DNA of 64,000 nucleotides from Komagataeibacter sucrofermentans DSM 15973 (GTDB taxonomy: Bacteria; Pseudomonadota; Alphaproteobacteria; Acetobacterales; Acetobacteraceae), in assembly GCF_040581405.1 (NCBI RefSeq), contig NZ_CP137157.1:2540001-2604000 (forward strand), given 5' to 3'. The position numbers were made by a program, and so were the translations under genes. Numbering within the stretch: position 1 is the first letter of the stretch; each line of letters begins with the position of its first letter. Below, piece after piece: positions 45,750 to 54,493 of the stretch. The notes under the pieces were generated by a model. The model saw nothing but the letters and a program-made list of their open reading frames with translations, made no database searches and was not told the DNA's origin.

Positions 45750-46094
45750 ATGGCACTATGTGACGCATTAACACGTATACCAGCTATCCCGAACCATAAC
45801 CCTGAACCCGGCTGCGCCCCACCGCCCTGTTGCGGCAATGCGACTGCCTGCCTGCCTGCGATGGTCCCTGCCGCAATGTGGAACGAACCATACCTTGAAA
45901 CCTGCTGCCGCTCGGCCCTGCACCGGCTGAAGCTGAGCGGGGAAAACGGACGCCCGACCGGCCTGCGTGATGATCCCTGCCTGCGCAGGCTCACCGGCAT
46001 GGGTCTGGCGCATATGCATGGCGAGACCCGCTTCACCATGACCGCACAGGGGCAGACCCGCCACCGGACAGAAATACTGAAACTGGCCCCATGA
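45750..46094 (+). CDS. Small hypothetical protein, possible winged helix, coupled to S24 gene
   Basis: 114 residues. The N-terminal half is rich in Cys and Pro. The C-terminal half (RRLTGMGLAHMHGETRFTMTAQGQTR) has the spacing of a winged-helix wing: a leucine-helix, GL, a short beta loop ending in LT-like TMTAQG. The TGA overlaps the next gene's ATG by 4 nt, which supports a real cistron. Function unknown. Confidence 0.55.
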   Translation: MALCDALTRIPAIPNHNPEPGCAPPPCCGNATACLPAMVPAAMWNEPYLETCCRSALHRLKLSGENGRPTGLRDDPCLRRLTGMGLAHMHGETRFTMTAQGQTRHRTEILKLAP

Positions 46095-46762
46095 TCACCC
46101 ATGCCAACATCTGGCGCGCAATCGACCGCCTGGCCGCCGAGCGCGGACTGACCCCTTCAGGCCTTGCGCGGGCAGCAGGGCTGGACAGCACCACCTTCAA
46201 CCCGTCCAAGCGGATCACCTCCTCGGGCCGCCCCCGCTGGCCGGGTACCGAAAGCCTTGCCCGCACGCTTTGCGCCACCGGCATCTCCTTCGAAGGGTTC
46301 AGCCGCCTGCTCGCGGGCCATGGCGACCCCGAGGTGGAGGGCAAGGTGCATCATTCCCACCTCAAGATCGCTCCGTTTTCGCAACTCGCCCACCCCGAAC
46401 TGTTTGATGAAACCGGCCTGCCCGAGGGCGAACGGTGGGAGCAGTGGGATTTTCATGGCATGGCCGACCACCATTCCTATGCCGTGCATGTGGATTGCGA
46501 TTCCATGGAGCCGATCTTCCGCAAGAATGGCACGCTCATCATCTCGCCCACGGCGGCCATACGCGTGGGCGACCGCGTGCTGCTCCATACCGCGCAGGGC
46601 ATGACCTGCTGCGGGCATGTGGTCGAGCGCTGGCATGATGCACCCGTTACCGCCCCGCTGCATGAGCTCGTGCGCATCCGCGGCCTTGGCGCCATTGACG
46701 GGCAGGAAATCATCCTTGATGGCAATACGCGCATCCATCGCATCACGATGGCGTGCATGTAG
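46091..46762 (+). CDS. HTH regulator with S24 peptidase-like domain
   Basis: 223 residues. The N-terminus is a helix-turn-helix (GLTPSGLARAAGLDSTTFNPS) of phage-repressor type. The C-terminus is an S24/LexA-like domain with the expected serine in HVDCDSMEPIFRKNG and GDRVLLHT. At the place where LexA proteins carry the catalytic lysine I see TCCGHVVERW, without a lysine, so self-cleavage is doubtful. It is coupled to the small upstream gene. It may be a stress-responsive repressor. Confidence 0.82.
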   Translation: MITHANIWRAIDRLAAERGLTPSGLARAAGLDSTTFNPSKRITSSGRPRWPGTESLARTLCATGISFEGFSRLLAGHGDPEVEGKVHHSHLKIAPFSQLAHPELFDETGLPEGERWEQWDFHGMADHHSYAVHVDCDSMEPIFRKNGTLIISPTAAIRVGDRVLLHTAQGMTCCGHVVERWHDAPVTAPLHELVRIRGLGAIDGQEIILDGNTRIHRITMACM

Positions 46763-46850
46763 GCCCGCGCGCAGCGCGGCCCCGATATTTTCCTGCCCGG
46801 CATGACAGGTAGCGGCTGACTTTCGTGCAAATTTACACTATGTCTCGCCC

Positions 46851-48656
46851 ATGACCGACACGCCCCTCTCCCTGATCCGCAATTTCTCGATCATCGCGCA
46901 TATCGACCATGGCAAATCAACCCTGGCCGACCGCCTGATCCAGGCCTGCGGCGCGCTGACACAGCGGGAAATGACCAATCAGGTTCTGGACAATATGGAT
47001 CTGGAACGTGAACGCGGCATCACCATCAAGGCCCAGACCGTTCGCCTGACCTATCCGGCGGAAGATGGCAAGACCTACGTGCTCAACCTCATGGACACGC
47101 CGGGCCATGTCGACTTCGCCTATGAAGTCAGCCGCTCGCTCGCGGCATGCGAGGGCTCGCTGCTTGTCGTCGATGCATCGCAGGGGGTGGAGGCGCAGAC
47201 CCTGGCCAACGTGTATCAGGCCATCGACGCCAACCACGAGATCGTGCCGGTGCTCAACAAGGTTGACCTGCCCGCCGCCGACTGCCCGCGCGTAAAGGAG
47301 CAGATCGAGGAAGTGGTGGGCATCGACGCCGAGGACGCCGTCGAGGTCTCGGCCAAGACCGGGCTGAACATCGAGGCCGTGCTCGAAGCCCTCGTCAAGC
47401 GCCTGCCGCCGCCCACGGGCGATGCCGAAGCCCCGCTCAAGGCGCTGCTCGTCGATAGCTGGTACGACCCGTATCTGGGCGTCATCACGCTGGTGCGCGT
47501 GAAGGAAGGGCGCCTCAAGCGCGGCATGCGCATCCGCATGATGTCGTCCGGCGTGGTGCATCTTGTTGACCAGGTGGGCGTGTTCGCGCCGCGCATGACC
47601 AACGTGGCCGAGCTTGGCCCGGGCGAGATCGGCTACATCAACGCCGCCATCAAGACCGTGGCCGACACCAATGTGGGCGACACCATTACCGATGACCGCC
47701 GCCCCGCCGAGACCCCGCTGGCAGGCTTCAAGCCCTCCATCCCGGTGGTGTGGTGCGGCATGTACCCCATCGTGGCCGATGATTTTGAAAAGCTGCGCGA
47801 CAGCCTGGCCAAGCTGCGGCTCAATGATGCCTCCTTCCATTACGAGGCCGAGACTTCCGCCGCCCTGGGCTTCGGGTTCCGCTGCGGGTTCCTTGGCCTG
47901 CTGCACCTCGAGATCATTCAGGAGCGGCTGAGCCGTGAATTCGACCTTGACCTGATCGCGACCGCGCCTTCGGTGGTCTATAAAATGCGGCTGACCAATG
48001 GCGAGACGGCGGAACTGCATAACCCCGCCGACATGCCCGACCTGTCGCTGATCGAGACGATCGAGGAGCCATGGATCAAGGCCACCATCATGGTGCCCGA
48101 TGAATATCTGGGCGCGGTGCTGACCCTGTGCAGCGAACGGCGCGGCGTGCAGGAAGACCTGACCTATGTGGGCAACCGCGCCATGGCGGTCTACCGCCTG
48201 CCGCTCAACGAGGTGGTGTTCGACTTCTATGACCGGCTGAAATCCGTCACCCGCGGTTATGCCAGCTTTGACTACCAGATGGATGGCTATGAGGAGAGCG
48301 ACCTCGTGCGCATCTCCATCCTTGTCAACCAGGAGCCGGTGGATGCGCTGTCCTTCATCGCCCACCGCTCGGCCGCCGAGACGCGCGGGCGCTCCATCTG
48401 CGCCAAGCTCAAGGAACTGATTCCGCGCCAGCTGTTCAAGATCGCGGTGCAGGCCGCCATTGGCAGCCGCATCATCGCGCGCGAGACCATTGGCGCCATG
48501 TCGAAGGACGTGACGGCCAAGTGTTATGGCGGTGACATCTCACGCAAGCGCAAGCTGCTCGAAAAGCAGAAGGAAGGCAAGAAGCGCATGCGGCAGTTCG
48601 GCAAGGTCGAGATCCCGCAGAGCGCCTTCCTCGCAGCGCTCAAGATGGACCAGTAA
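46851..48656 (+). CDS. lepA: Elongation factor 4 (LepA)
   Basis: 601 residues. A translational GTPase that back-translocates or remodels stalled ribosomes. G motifs: [14 protein letters not shown] (G1), RGITIKAQ (G2), DTPGHVDF (G3), NKVDLP (G4) and VSAKTG (G5). Domains II-V follow, and the LepA-specific C-terminus ends [17 protein letters not shown]. It has an 88-bp gap after the S24 gene, so it may have its own promoter. Confidence 0.97.
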   Translation: MTDTPLSLIRNFSIIAHIDHGKSTLADRLIQACGALTQREMTNQVLDNMDLERERGITIKAQTVRLTYPAEDGKTYVLNLMDTPGHVDFAYEVSRSLAACEGSLLVVDASQGVEAQTLANVYQAIDANHEIVPVLNKVDLPAADCPRVKEQIEEVVGIDAEDAVEVSAKTGLNIEAVLEALVKRLPPPTGDAEAPLKALLVDSWYDPYLGVITLVRVKEGRLKRGMRIRMMSSGVVHLVDQVGVFAPRMTNVAELGPGEIGYINAAIKTVADTNVGDTITDDRRPAETPLAGFKPSIPVVWCGMYPIVADDFEKLRDSLAKLRLNDASFHYEAETSAALGFGFRCGFLGLLHLEIIQERLSREFDLDLIATAPSVVYKMRLTNGETAELHNPADMPDLSLIETIEEPWIKATIMVPDEYLGAVLTLCSERRGVQEDLTYVGNRAMAVYRLPLNEVVFDFYDRLKSVTRGYASFDYQMDGYEESDLVRISILVNQEPVDALSFIAHRSAAETRGRSICAKLKELIPRQLFKIAVQAAIGSRIIARETIGAMSKDVTAKCYGGDISRKRKLLEKQKEGKKRMRQFGKVEIPQSAFLAALKMDQ

Positions 48657-48668
48657 CCCCTGCCCCGA

Positions 48669-48701
48669 CCGCGTGCCGCGCCGAATTGCGGCGGGCGGTC
48701 A
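48669..48701 (+). terminator. Probable terminator after lepA
   Basis: Imperfect stem GACCGCGTGCCGC / GCGGCGGGCGGTC 12 nt past the lepA stop; a TTTTT stretch lies a little further on at about 48712. Confidence 0.5.
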
Positions 48702-48719
48702 GGACATGCCGTTTTTCGC

Positions 48720-48747
48720 TTGCGCGGACGGAATTTGGTGATATGTT
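48720..48747 (+). promoter_or_regulatory. Possible sigma70-type promoter of tRNA-Ser
   Basis: TTGCGC and TATGTT separated by 16 bp lie 55 bp upstream of the tRNA. Both hexamers are partial matches only. Confidence 0.4.
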
Positions 48748-48801
48748 CCGCACCCATCGGATACCGCCACCCCACGGGCGTGGCCAGACTTCGATACGGC
48801 T

Positions 48802-48892
48802 GGAGAGATGGCCGAGCGGCTTAAGGCGCACGCTTGGAAAGCGTGTGTACGTTAATAGCGTACCGTGGGTTCGAATCCCACTCTCTCCGCCA
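48802..48892 (+). tRNA. tRNA-Ser (anticodon GGA)
   Basis: 91 nt with encoded CCA. Acceptor stem GGAGAGA / TCTCTCC, discriminator G, anticodon loop CTTGGAAA with anticodon GGA, a long variable arm typical of serine tRNAs (TGTACGTTAATAGCGTACC region) and T arm GGGTTCGAATCCC. An integrase remnant begins just downstream, so this tRNA probably served as an attachment site. Confidence 0.95.
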
Positions 48893-48973
48893 CGCCATAT
48901 AAGGCATTGATTTTCCACCACAATTTAGATGGCTTCCCGCAGTGTGACACATGCTTGTGACACACGGATCGAC

Positions 48974-49461
48974 ATGGCCACACCCTATATGACCCAACGT
49001 GGAAACACCTGGTTTTTACGTGTCAGGGTTCCTTCCGACCTTCGCCCGGTTGCCGGGTGCTATGTTGTCAGGACACTGCGAACCCATGATAGGATGACGG
49101 CACGAAACAGGGCCGTAGCCTTGGTGGCGACACTGTCGGGACTCTGGGATGAAATGCGTCTGAAGCTGGCCCAGGCCATCAAGGCTTATAACGACAACGA
49201 CATCACGCTGTCGGACCTGAAAGCCTTCCTGCGCGAGCATCGGGACGAAATCGACCAGTTGCCCCAGACCGACCTGAAGCTGGTGGCCGACTGGATGAAC
49301 GCCAGAAGCGACCGCCTGGACGGTGAAAATCGGGCAGAACGGGCCAATCTGGAAAACATCCGTATCCTGACCGATGCGTGGGCCGATGCTCACGGCAAGG
49401 GCGTTACGGAAGGGCTGGAACGGGCCATCAGGCTTGGTGGTCTGGGTGCCACTGCAAGCAG
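48974..49461 (+). pseudogene. Phage-type integrase, N-terminal remnant cut by an IS
   Basis: Residues from the ATG at 48974 (48929 also possible) read MATPYMTQRGNTWFLRVRVP, the start of tyrosine recombinases with a DUF6538-type arm-binding domain, followed by a helical core-binding-like segment. The frame is broken by the IS at 49462. If the IS is removed with one copy of its 3-bp duplication, the frame continues only about 28 codons beyond 50774 and stops near 50857, well before any catalytic domain. The gene was thus already defective or was later shortened by deletion. Its position beside the tRNA-Ser 3' end marks an old island end. Confidence 0.75.
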
Positions 49462-49525
49462 AAGTGGTCCCCATTTTTCGGACAGGGCGATAAGCTATCA
49501 TCTGACCTGAACGAGGACGGGTTTT

Positions 49526-49837
49526 ATGGGCAAGGTTACGCGGAAACGGTATGCGGCGGAGTTCAAATCACGGGTTGCCCTGGAGGCGATCCGTGGCGAA
49601 CTGACGCTGGCGGAACTGGCGTCGAAACATGGCGTGCATCAGACGATGATCGCCCAATGGAAGCGCCAGGCGATCGAAGGCATGGCAAGCCTTTTTTCTG
49701 GTAAGTCAGTAACGGAACCTTCAGTCAGCCCTGCTGATGTAGAGAAACTGCACGCCAAGATCGGCCAGTTGCTGGTGGAACGGGATTTTTTGCGGGATGC
49801 CTCTGCTCGGTTGGGCGTGATCAGAGGCGGCAGATGA
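49526..49837 (+). CDS. IS3-family transposase OrfA
   Basis: 103 residues. An N-terminal helix-turn-helix (KRYAAEFKSRVALEAIRGEL, then LASKHGVHQTMIAQWKRQA) binds the IS ends, followed by a leucine-zipper-like stretch (VEKLHAKIGQLLVERDFL). The stop overlaps the orfB start (ATGA). A frameshift heptamer near the end may make an OrfAB fusion, the active transposase in this family. Confidence 0.93.
   Translation: MGKVTRKRYAAEFKSRVALEAIRGELTLAELASKHGVHQTMIAQWKRQAIEGMASLFSGKSVTEPSVSPADVEKLHAKIGQLLVERDFLRDASARLGVIRGGR
49786..49792 (+). promoter_or_regulatory. Programmed -1 frameshift heptamer T-TTT-TTG
   Basis: In the orfA frame the bases read as T TTT TTG, the X-XXY-YYZ form of a -1 slippery site. 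After a -1 shift the frame stays open through to the orfB ATG at 49834 and on through orfB. Confidence 0.65.
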
Positions 49838-50712
49838 TTGACCCGAAGCGAGCGCGCCTGCCGATAATCCGGCAATGCACGCTGCTGCAACTCAACCGGT
49901 CGGGCGTCTACTATCGACCTGTGCCACAGAGCGAGGCCAATCTGGAGCTGATGCGGCTGATCGACGCCCAGTTCCTGGAAACGCCGTATTATGGCTCACG
50001 GCAGATGACATGGTATCTGCGCCGCCTGGGACATGAAGTGGGCCGCAAGCGGGTCCGGCGGCTCATGGCGATCATGGGCCTGCGGGCGATCTACCAGAAG
50101 CCGCGCACGACCGTGCCCCATCCGGAACATCGGAAATATCCATATCTGCTACGGGATCTGGTCATCAATCGGCCTGACCAGGTCTGGTGTTCCGATATCA
50201 CATATATTCCCATGAAACGGGGATTTCTCTATCTTGTGGCGATCATGGACTGGTTCACGCGCAAGGTCCTGTCCTGGCGTCTGTCGAACACGATGGACGT
50301 GGAGTTCTGTATCGAGGCGCTACAGGATGCCCTCATGCGCTATGGCGCCCCGGACATTTTCAATACTGACCAGGGGTCGCAATTTACGACACCCCGTTTC
50401 ACCGGGATACTGGAAGAGCGTCAGATCCGCATCAGTATGGACGGGCGTGGGCGATGGCTGGATAACGTGTTCATCGAGCGTCTGTGGCGGTCGCTGAAAT
50501 ATGAATGCGTCTACCTGCACGCGTTCGAGACCGGATCAGAACTGAGGGCCGGGCTTGGCAGATGGATCGCCCATTATAACGAAAGGCGTCTGCATGCGGC
50601 GCTGGCTGGACGAACGCCCGATGAGGCGTATCATAACGTGCCGACGCCCTCTGGTCCGGGGTTAACCCCGGACCAGAGGGCCAACAGCAACGCCGTCAGA
50701 AGGGCGGCATAA
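49834..50712 (+). CDS. IS3-family transposase OrfB (DDE domain)
   Basis: 292 residues with an rve-type integrase core. The DDE triad is visible: first D in QVWCSDITYIPM, second D in FNTDQGSQFTT and E in NVFIERLWRSLKYE. HTH_21-type N-terminus (YYGSRQMTWYLRRLGHEVGRKR). It supplies catalytic activity when joined to OrfA by frameshifting. Confidence 0.94.
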   Translation: MIDPKRARLPIIRQCTLLQLNRSGVYYRPVPQSEANLELMRLIDAQFLETPYYGSRQMTWYLRRLGHEVGRKRVRRLMAIMGLRAIYQKPRTTVPHPEHRKYPYLLRDLVINRPDQVWCSDITYIPMKRGFLYLVAIMDWFTRKVLSWRLSNTMDVEFCIEALQDALMRYGAPDIFNTDQGSQFTTPRFTGILEERQIRISMDGRGRWLDNVFIERLWRSLKYECVYLHAFETGSELRAGLGRWIAHYNERRLHAALAGRTPDEAYHNVPTPSGPGLTPDQRANSNAVRRAA

Positions 50713-50773
50713 CAACAACCGGGTATAGCTTATCAAGCCCGCAAAACTGTCCGAACGGACGGGACCACCTCAG

Positions 50774-51165
50774 CAGGCACGGTGTGATGATACGTGCAGG
50801 TTTTGCAGTAGCCGGCATTTCCCGGCGGCGGGCGCTGCATACGTCTAAAGTATAGATGCACAAATCTGCCAATGACGTGCCGGCACAATCAAAACATGCC
50901 GTTCATATCCTTCCCTTTCCCTTTCATGAGTGGAAAAGGGCTGCGCGCGCAGGCTCTGTCGTTGCGTCAATCCGCACGGCCGTATCGTAACAAAGAATGA
51001 CTGTGGCTTATCGACGGATTATTTTATTCCAGATAGCATGGTCCCATGGCCGCCACGAGGGTGACATGATTCCGTCATGGCACGACAAAACAGCTTGCGG
51101 AATATCCGGTCTGGCGCGTATCAGGCGCGACAACAGGCATTGCGCTCAGGGAAGTACGAAGATCA
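50774..51165. other. Gap after the IS with integrase tail remnant
   Basis: The first 84 bases continue the integrase frame to a stop near 50857. The rest shows no gene. A GC-poor stretch near 50985-51030 may be the promoter of the SDR gene. No second copy of the tRNA-Ser 3' end is seen here. Confidence 0.5.
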
Positions 51166-51990
51166 TTGGAAAAGAGTGCGTTAAACGAAAAACCTGGTGC
51201 AGGTGAAGGCCGGGTTGCCGTTGTCACGGGGGCAACGGGTGGTATCGGGCAGGCTCTCGTCCGCCTCATGCGTGCGCGGGGCTACGCCATCATCATCCTG
51301 TCGCGTCAGGCACGGGCCGCGAGTCCCGGCATTACCAATGTCGTGTGTGACCTGACCGATAGCGAGAGCATAAAGCAGGCCGCAACCCATATTGCAGCCC
51401 AGACCTCCAGGGTTGATGTGCTGGTGCACTGCGCGGGCATCATCACGCCGCAGGTCGTGGGCAAACTCGACAGCGCCACGATTACCAGCCAGATTGCCGT
51501 TGACCTGACCGCGCCGATCGAACTGACCAATGCCCTGCTGCCCATCATGCGGCGCGGGGGGCATATTGTTTTCGTCAATTCCATGGCGGCGGCCTTTCCG
51601 CTTGCGGGCAGCAGTGTCTATACGGCGGCCAAATTCGGCCTGCGCGGGTTTGCGCGCGCGCTCGAGCAGGAACTGCGGCCCCGGCGCATACAGGTTTCCT
51701 CGATCTATCCCGCCAGCGTCAACACCCCCATGCTCAGCCAGGAAATGGCGGCGGGCGGGTCGATCTACAACTTCATCGACCCGCCACAGGAACCCGATGT
51801 CACGGCGCAGCGCATTCTTGAATGCTGCGAGCGTGGCAGCCGCGAGGTCTTCAGTTCCGTATTCGACAAGCTGTTCACCCATGCCTGCCTCACCTCCATG
51901 GGACTGCTCAAGCTGAGCCTGCCCATCATGAAACTGCTCGGGCGCAGGGGCTACCGCCGCTACCAGCGCGGCCTCACCACCCGCCCCTGA
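51166..51990 (+). CDS. SDR family oxidoreductase
   Basis: 274 residues, with a TTG start. Short-chain dehydrogenase: cofactor motif VVTGATGGIGQAL, NAG-type motif VHCAGIITP (alanine where N is usual), catalytic serine in VFVNSMAAAF and YTAAKFGLRG with Tyr and Lys. SYP-type motif SSIYPASVNTPM. NAD or NADP preference and substrate are not readable. It is monocistronic, just outside the old island. Confidence 0.85.
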   Translation: MEKSALNEKPGAGEGRVAVVTGATGGIGQALVRLMRARGYAIIILSRQARAASPGITNVVCDLTDSESIKQAATHIAAQTSRVDVLVHCAGIITPQVVGKLDSATITSQIAVDLTAPIELTNALLPIMRRGGHIVFVNSMAAAFPLAGSSVYTAAKFGLRGFARALEQELRPRRIQVSSIYPASVNTPMLSQEMAAGGSIYNFIDPPQEPDVTAQRILECCERGSREVFSSVFDKLFTHACLTSMGLLKLSLPIMKLLGRRGYRRYQRGLTTRP

Positions 51991-52007
51991 TCCCAGCGGG
52001 GCCGGAT

Positions 52008-53375
52008 TCAGGCCTTTTGCAGCAGTTCGCGCGCCAGTTCATTATGCCGGTGCGCCAGGCGATCAGGGTCATGTTCGGTAAACTGCCCGTCACGGATCAG
52101 CACGCGCCCGTTGACAATGGTGCAGGCCGCGCGGCGGGGCGTGCAGAACACAAGGGCCGCCACCGGGTCGGCCTGCGCGCCGGCATGGTCGATGCCACGC
52201 AGGTCAAACGCCACGATATCCGCCGCCATGCCCGGCGCGAGATGGCCAATGTCGTCACGCCCCAGCACGGCCGCCCCGCCGCGCGTGGCCAGTTCCAGCA
52301 CTTCACGCGCCTGCATCATGGGCTGGCCCTCCGGCGTTTCGATCAGGCGGCCAAGCAGCATGGCCTGCCGGGCCTCGCCCAGCATGTGGCTGCCATCGTT
52401 CGAGGCCGAGCCATCCACTCCCAGCCCGACCCGCATGCCCGCCGCCACCATGCGCCGCACGGGCGCAATGCCCGAGCCAAGGCGCATGTTGGAGCACGGG
52501 CAATGCGCCATGCCGGTATGGGTGGCGCCAAAGCGGTGGATGCCCGCATCATCCAGCCGCACGCAGTGCGCGTGCCATACATCGGGGCCGATCCAGCCGG
52601 TATCCTCGGCATATTCCGCTGGCGTCATGTTGAATTTTTCGCGGCTGTAGGCGATGTCGCTGGCGTTTTCAGCCAGATGGGTGTGCAGCATGGTGCCGGT
52701 GGCCCGCGCCAGGGCGGCGGCATTGCGCATGAGGTCGCGACTGACCGAAAATGGCGAGCAGGGCGCCACCGCAATGCGCTGCATGGCCAGCGGTTCGGGG
52801 TCATGATAGGCCGCGATCACGCGCGCGGTGTCGGCCAGGATCGCGTCTTCGTCCTCCACCACGCTGTCAGGCGGCAGGCCGCCCTTGCTTTCGCCCACGC
52901 TCATGGCGCCCCGGGCGGCATGAAAGCGCATGCCCATCTGCCGTGCCGCCTCGATCTCGTCATCGAGCCGCGCGCCATTGGGGAACAGATACAGGTGATC
53001 GCTGCTTGTGGTGCAGCCTGACCACAGCAGCTCGGTCATGGCCGTGCAGGCAGAAACCCGGATCATCTCGGGCGTCAGCCCCGCCCAGATGGGATAGAGC
53101 GCCTGCAGCCACCCGAACAGCGAGGCATCCTGCGCTGCGGGAATGACGCGGGTCAGCGTCTGGTACATGTGGTGATGGGTGTTGACCATGCCGGGCATGA
53201 CCACATGGCCGGTCATGTCCATCACGTCATCGGCGGCGGGCAGCGGGTCGGTAGCAGTGCCAATGGCCGCCACCTGCCGGTCACGCACAAGCACCCACCC
53301 GCCTTCGATCTCACGCCTTGCGGCATCCATCGTGACGAGACGCAGTGCATTCTTGAGCAAAAGGGTACGAGCCAT
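52008..53375 (-). CDS. 8-oxoguanine deaminase-like amidohydrolase
   Basis: 455 residues of the amidohydrolase superfamily (AtzA/TrzN/GuaD-like). Metal motif VNTHHHMYQTLTR about residue 65, HTHLAENASDI with the second histidine and glutamate, HAHCVRLDD and the catalytic aspartate in LGVDGSASNDGS. WSGCTTSSDHLYLFPN is typical of enzymes known to deaminate 8-oxoguanine to uric acid. Other guanine or triazine deaminase roles cannot be ruled out. It is convergent with the SDR gene. Confidence 0.85.
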   Translation of the reverse strand: MARTLLLKNALRLVTMDAARREIEGGWVLVRDRQVAAIGTATDPLPAADDVMDMTGHVVMPGMVNTHHHMYQTLTRVIPAAQDASLFGWLQALYPIWAGLTPEMIRVSACTAMTELLWSGCTTSSDHLYLFPNGARLDDEIEAARQMGMRFHAARGAMSVGESKGGLPPDSVVEDEDAILADTARVIAAYHDPEPLAMQRIAVAPCSPFSVSRDLMRNAAALARATGTMLHTHLAENASDIAYSREKFNMTPAEYAEDTGWIGPDVWHAHCVRLDDAGIHRFGATHTGMAHCPCSNMRLGSGIAPVRRMVAAGMRVGLGVDGSASNDGSHMLGEARQAMLLGRLIETPEGQPMMQAREVLELATRGGAAVLGRDDIGHLAPGMAADIVAFDLRGIDHAGAQADPVAALVFCTPRRAACTIVNGRVLIRDGQFTEHDPDRLAHRHNELARELLQKA

Positions 53376-53509
53376 GGGCCATCACCATACAGAAACGGGA
53401 AAACGAATGCTTATGCCCCATTTTGCGTGCCATGCCCATGGAACCACGCGAACGGGTATGGTTTCTAGAATTCTGAAACTGGCCTGTTCCCCTTCAAGGA
53501 GTTCGCACC

Positions 53510-54073
53510 ATGGCAACACCCGCCGATACCCTGCATGTCGATCCGCTCGTATGGGGTCATGGCCCAAAAGTATTCGAGGCGTTTTTAGAGCCGACCTGCC
53601 CGTTTTCCGTCCGGGCCTTCACCAAGCTGCCCGAACTGCTTGAGGCGGCGGGGCCGGCGCGCATCACCATCAAGATCCGCCTCCAGTCACAGCCGTGGCA
53701 CATGTTCTCGGGCGTGATCGTGCGCTGCATCCTCGCCGCAGCAACCCTGCCAGACGGGCGGGAAGCCGCCCGCGCCGTCATGGCTGCCGTGGGCGCGCAC
53801 CGCGAGGAATTCGAGTTCACCGACCACTGCGCCGGGCCGAACATGGATGCGACCCCCAACGACATCATCCGCCGGATCGAACGCTATAGCGGGCTGCAGC
53901 TTGCCACGGCCTTTGCCGTGCCCGCATTGCAGAAGGCCATCAAGTGGCAGTGCAGATATTCCCGCCAGAACGGCATTCACGTCTCGCCCACCTTCATGGT
54001 CGATGGCCTGATCGACCCTGCTATCAGCAGCGGCGATACGGTGGAAGAGTGGGTGGCGCGTATTTTTGCCTGA
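53510..54073 (+). CDS. DsbA/thioredoxin-like protein with CPFS active site
   Basis: 187 residues without a signal peptide. The thioredoxin-like fold is seen in VFEAFLEPTCPFSVRAF, with the cis-proline region in GIHVSPTFMVDG. The active site reads CPFS rather than CPxC, so it lacks the resolving cysteine and cannot form the usual intramolecular disulfide; it may act as an isomerase, a glutathione-dependent enzyme or a binding protein. AAGGAG stands before the ATG. Confidence 0.82.
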   Translation: MATPADTLHVDPLVWGHGPKVFEAFLEPTCPFSVRAFTKLPELLEAAGPARITIKIRLQSQPWHMFSGVIVRCILAAATLPDGREAARAVMAAVGAHREEFEFTDHCAGPNMDATPNDIIRRIERYSGLQLATAFAVPALQKAIKWQCRYSRQNGIHVSPTFMVDGLIDPAISSGDTVEEWVARIFA

Positions 54074-54089
54074 CCAGCCATAAAGGGCA

Positions 54090-54169
54090 AAAGGCTGGAA
54101 GCGCTGCCTTTATTTCAAGATAAGGCAGCGTTCTCTGAAGCCTTTTGAAAAAAAACTTCACCAGAAACT
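54090..54169 (+). repeat. Dispersed three-stem repeat, full but diverged copy
   Basis: Hairpin 1 arms CGCTGCCTTAT-like / ATAAGGCAGCG, hairpin 2 GAAGCCTTTTG / AAAACTTC, right arm ACCAGAAACT. It stands just downstream of tRNA-Thr, between it and the DsbA-like gene. Confidence 0.7.
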
Positions 54170-54190
54170 GTTCATGATTTTTAGGGGATA

Positions 54191-54265
54191 TGGTGCCGGG
54201 TGAGGGATTTGAACCCCCGGCCTTCGGTTTACAAAACCGCTGCACTACCACTGTGCTAACCCGGC
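54191..54265 (-). tRNA. tRNA-Thr (anticodon TGT)
   Basis: 75 nt with encoded CCA. Acceptor stem GCCGGGT / ACCCGGC, discriminator A, anticodon loop TTTGTAA giving TGT, T arm GGGGTTCAAATCCC. The outermost anticodon-stem pair is mismatched. Dispersed repeats lie on both sides. Confidence 0.93.
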
Positions 54266-54378
54266 ATTATAGCACTGCTGCTATGCTGTTTTCCCTTTTT
54301 GCCGAAATGTCCCGCACGGTCAAGCAGGGATTCGCGGGGCTGGTGGCTGCGTGAAAAGCCCATGCGAAAAACAGAAGA

Positions 54379-54455
54379 AAGTTTTTGGTGAAGCTTTTTT
54401 CAAAAAGCTTCAGAAGAACGCCGCCTTTTTGAAAAAAGGCGGCGCCCATAAACTT
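54379..54455 (-). repeat. Dispersed three-stem repeat, full copy
   Basis: Reverse orientation of the copy at 61338, with nearly the same sequence: AAGTTTTTGGT, GAAGCTTTTTT / AAAAAGCTTC, CGCCGCCTTTTT / AAAAAGGCGGCG, then AAACTT. It lies on the 5' side of tRNA-Thr, downstream of asmA. Confidence 0.85.
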
Positions 54456-54493
54456 TTATCATTTATTATCAATGCATTGATTCCAATAATCCC

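Larger units (their letters stand above)
49459..50773. mobile_element. IS3-family insertion sequence with 3-bp target duplication
   Basis: The element spans 49462-50770 (1309 bp). The ends AAGTGGTCCC and (reverse) AGGTGGTCCC are inverted repeats; similarity continues inside with TTCGGACAG and GATAAGCTAT on both ends. CAG flanks it on each side (49459-49461 and 50771-50773), the 3-bp duplication expected of IS3 elements. Two genes inside, orfA and orfB, make the transposase. The open frames are intact, so recent insertion is likely. Subgroup is not certain. Confidence 0.92.

Noticed and set aside
46917-48365. 482-codon minus-strand open frame
   Set aside because: Antisense to lepA, whose motifs are complete; the His/Ala/Gly-rich composition is that of a shadow.
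50774-51165. Second attachment site (copy of the tRNA-Ser 3' end)
   Set aside because: No repeat of the T-arm and acceptor end of the tRNA is found after the IS.
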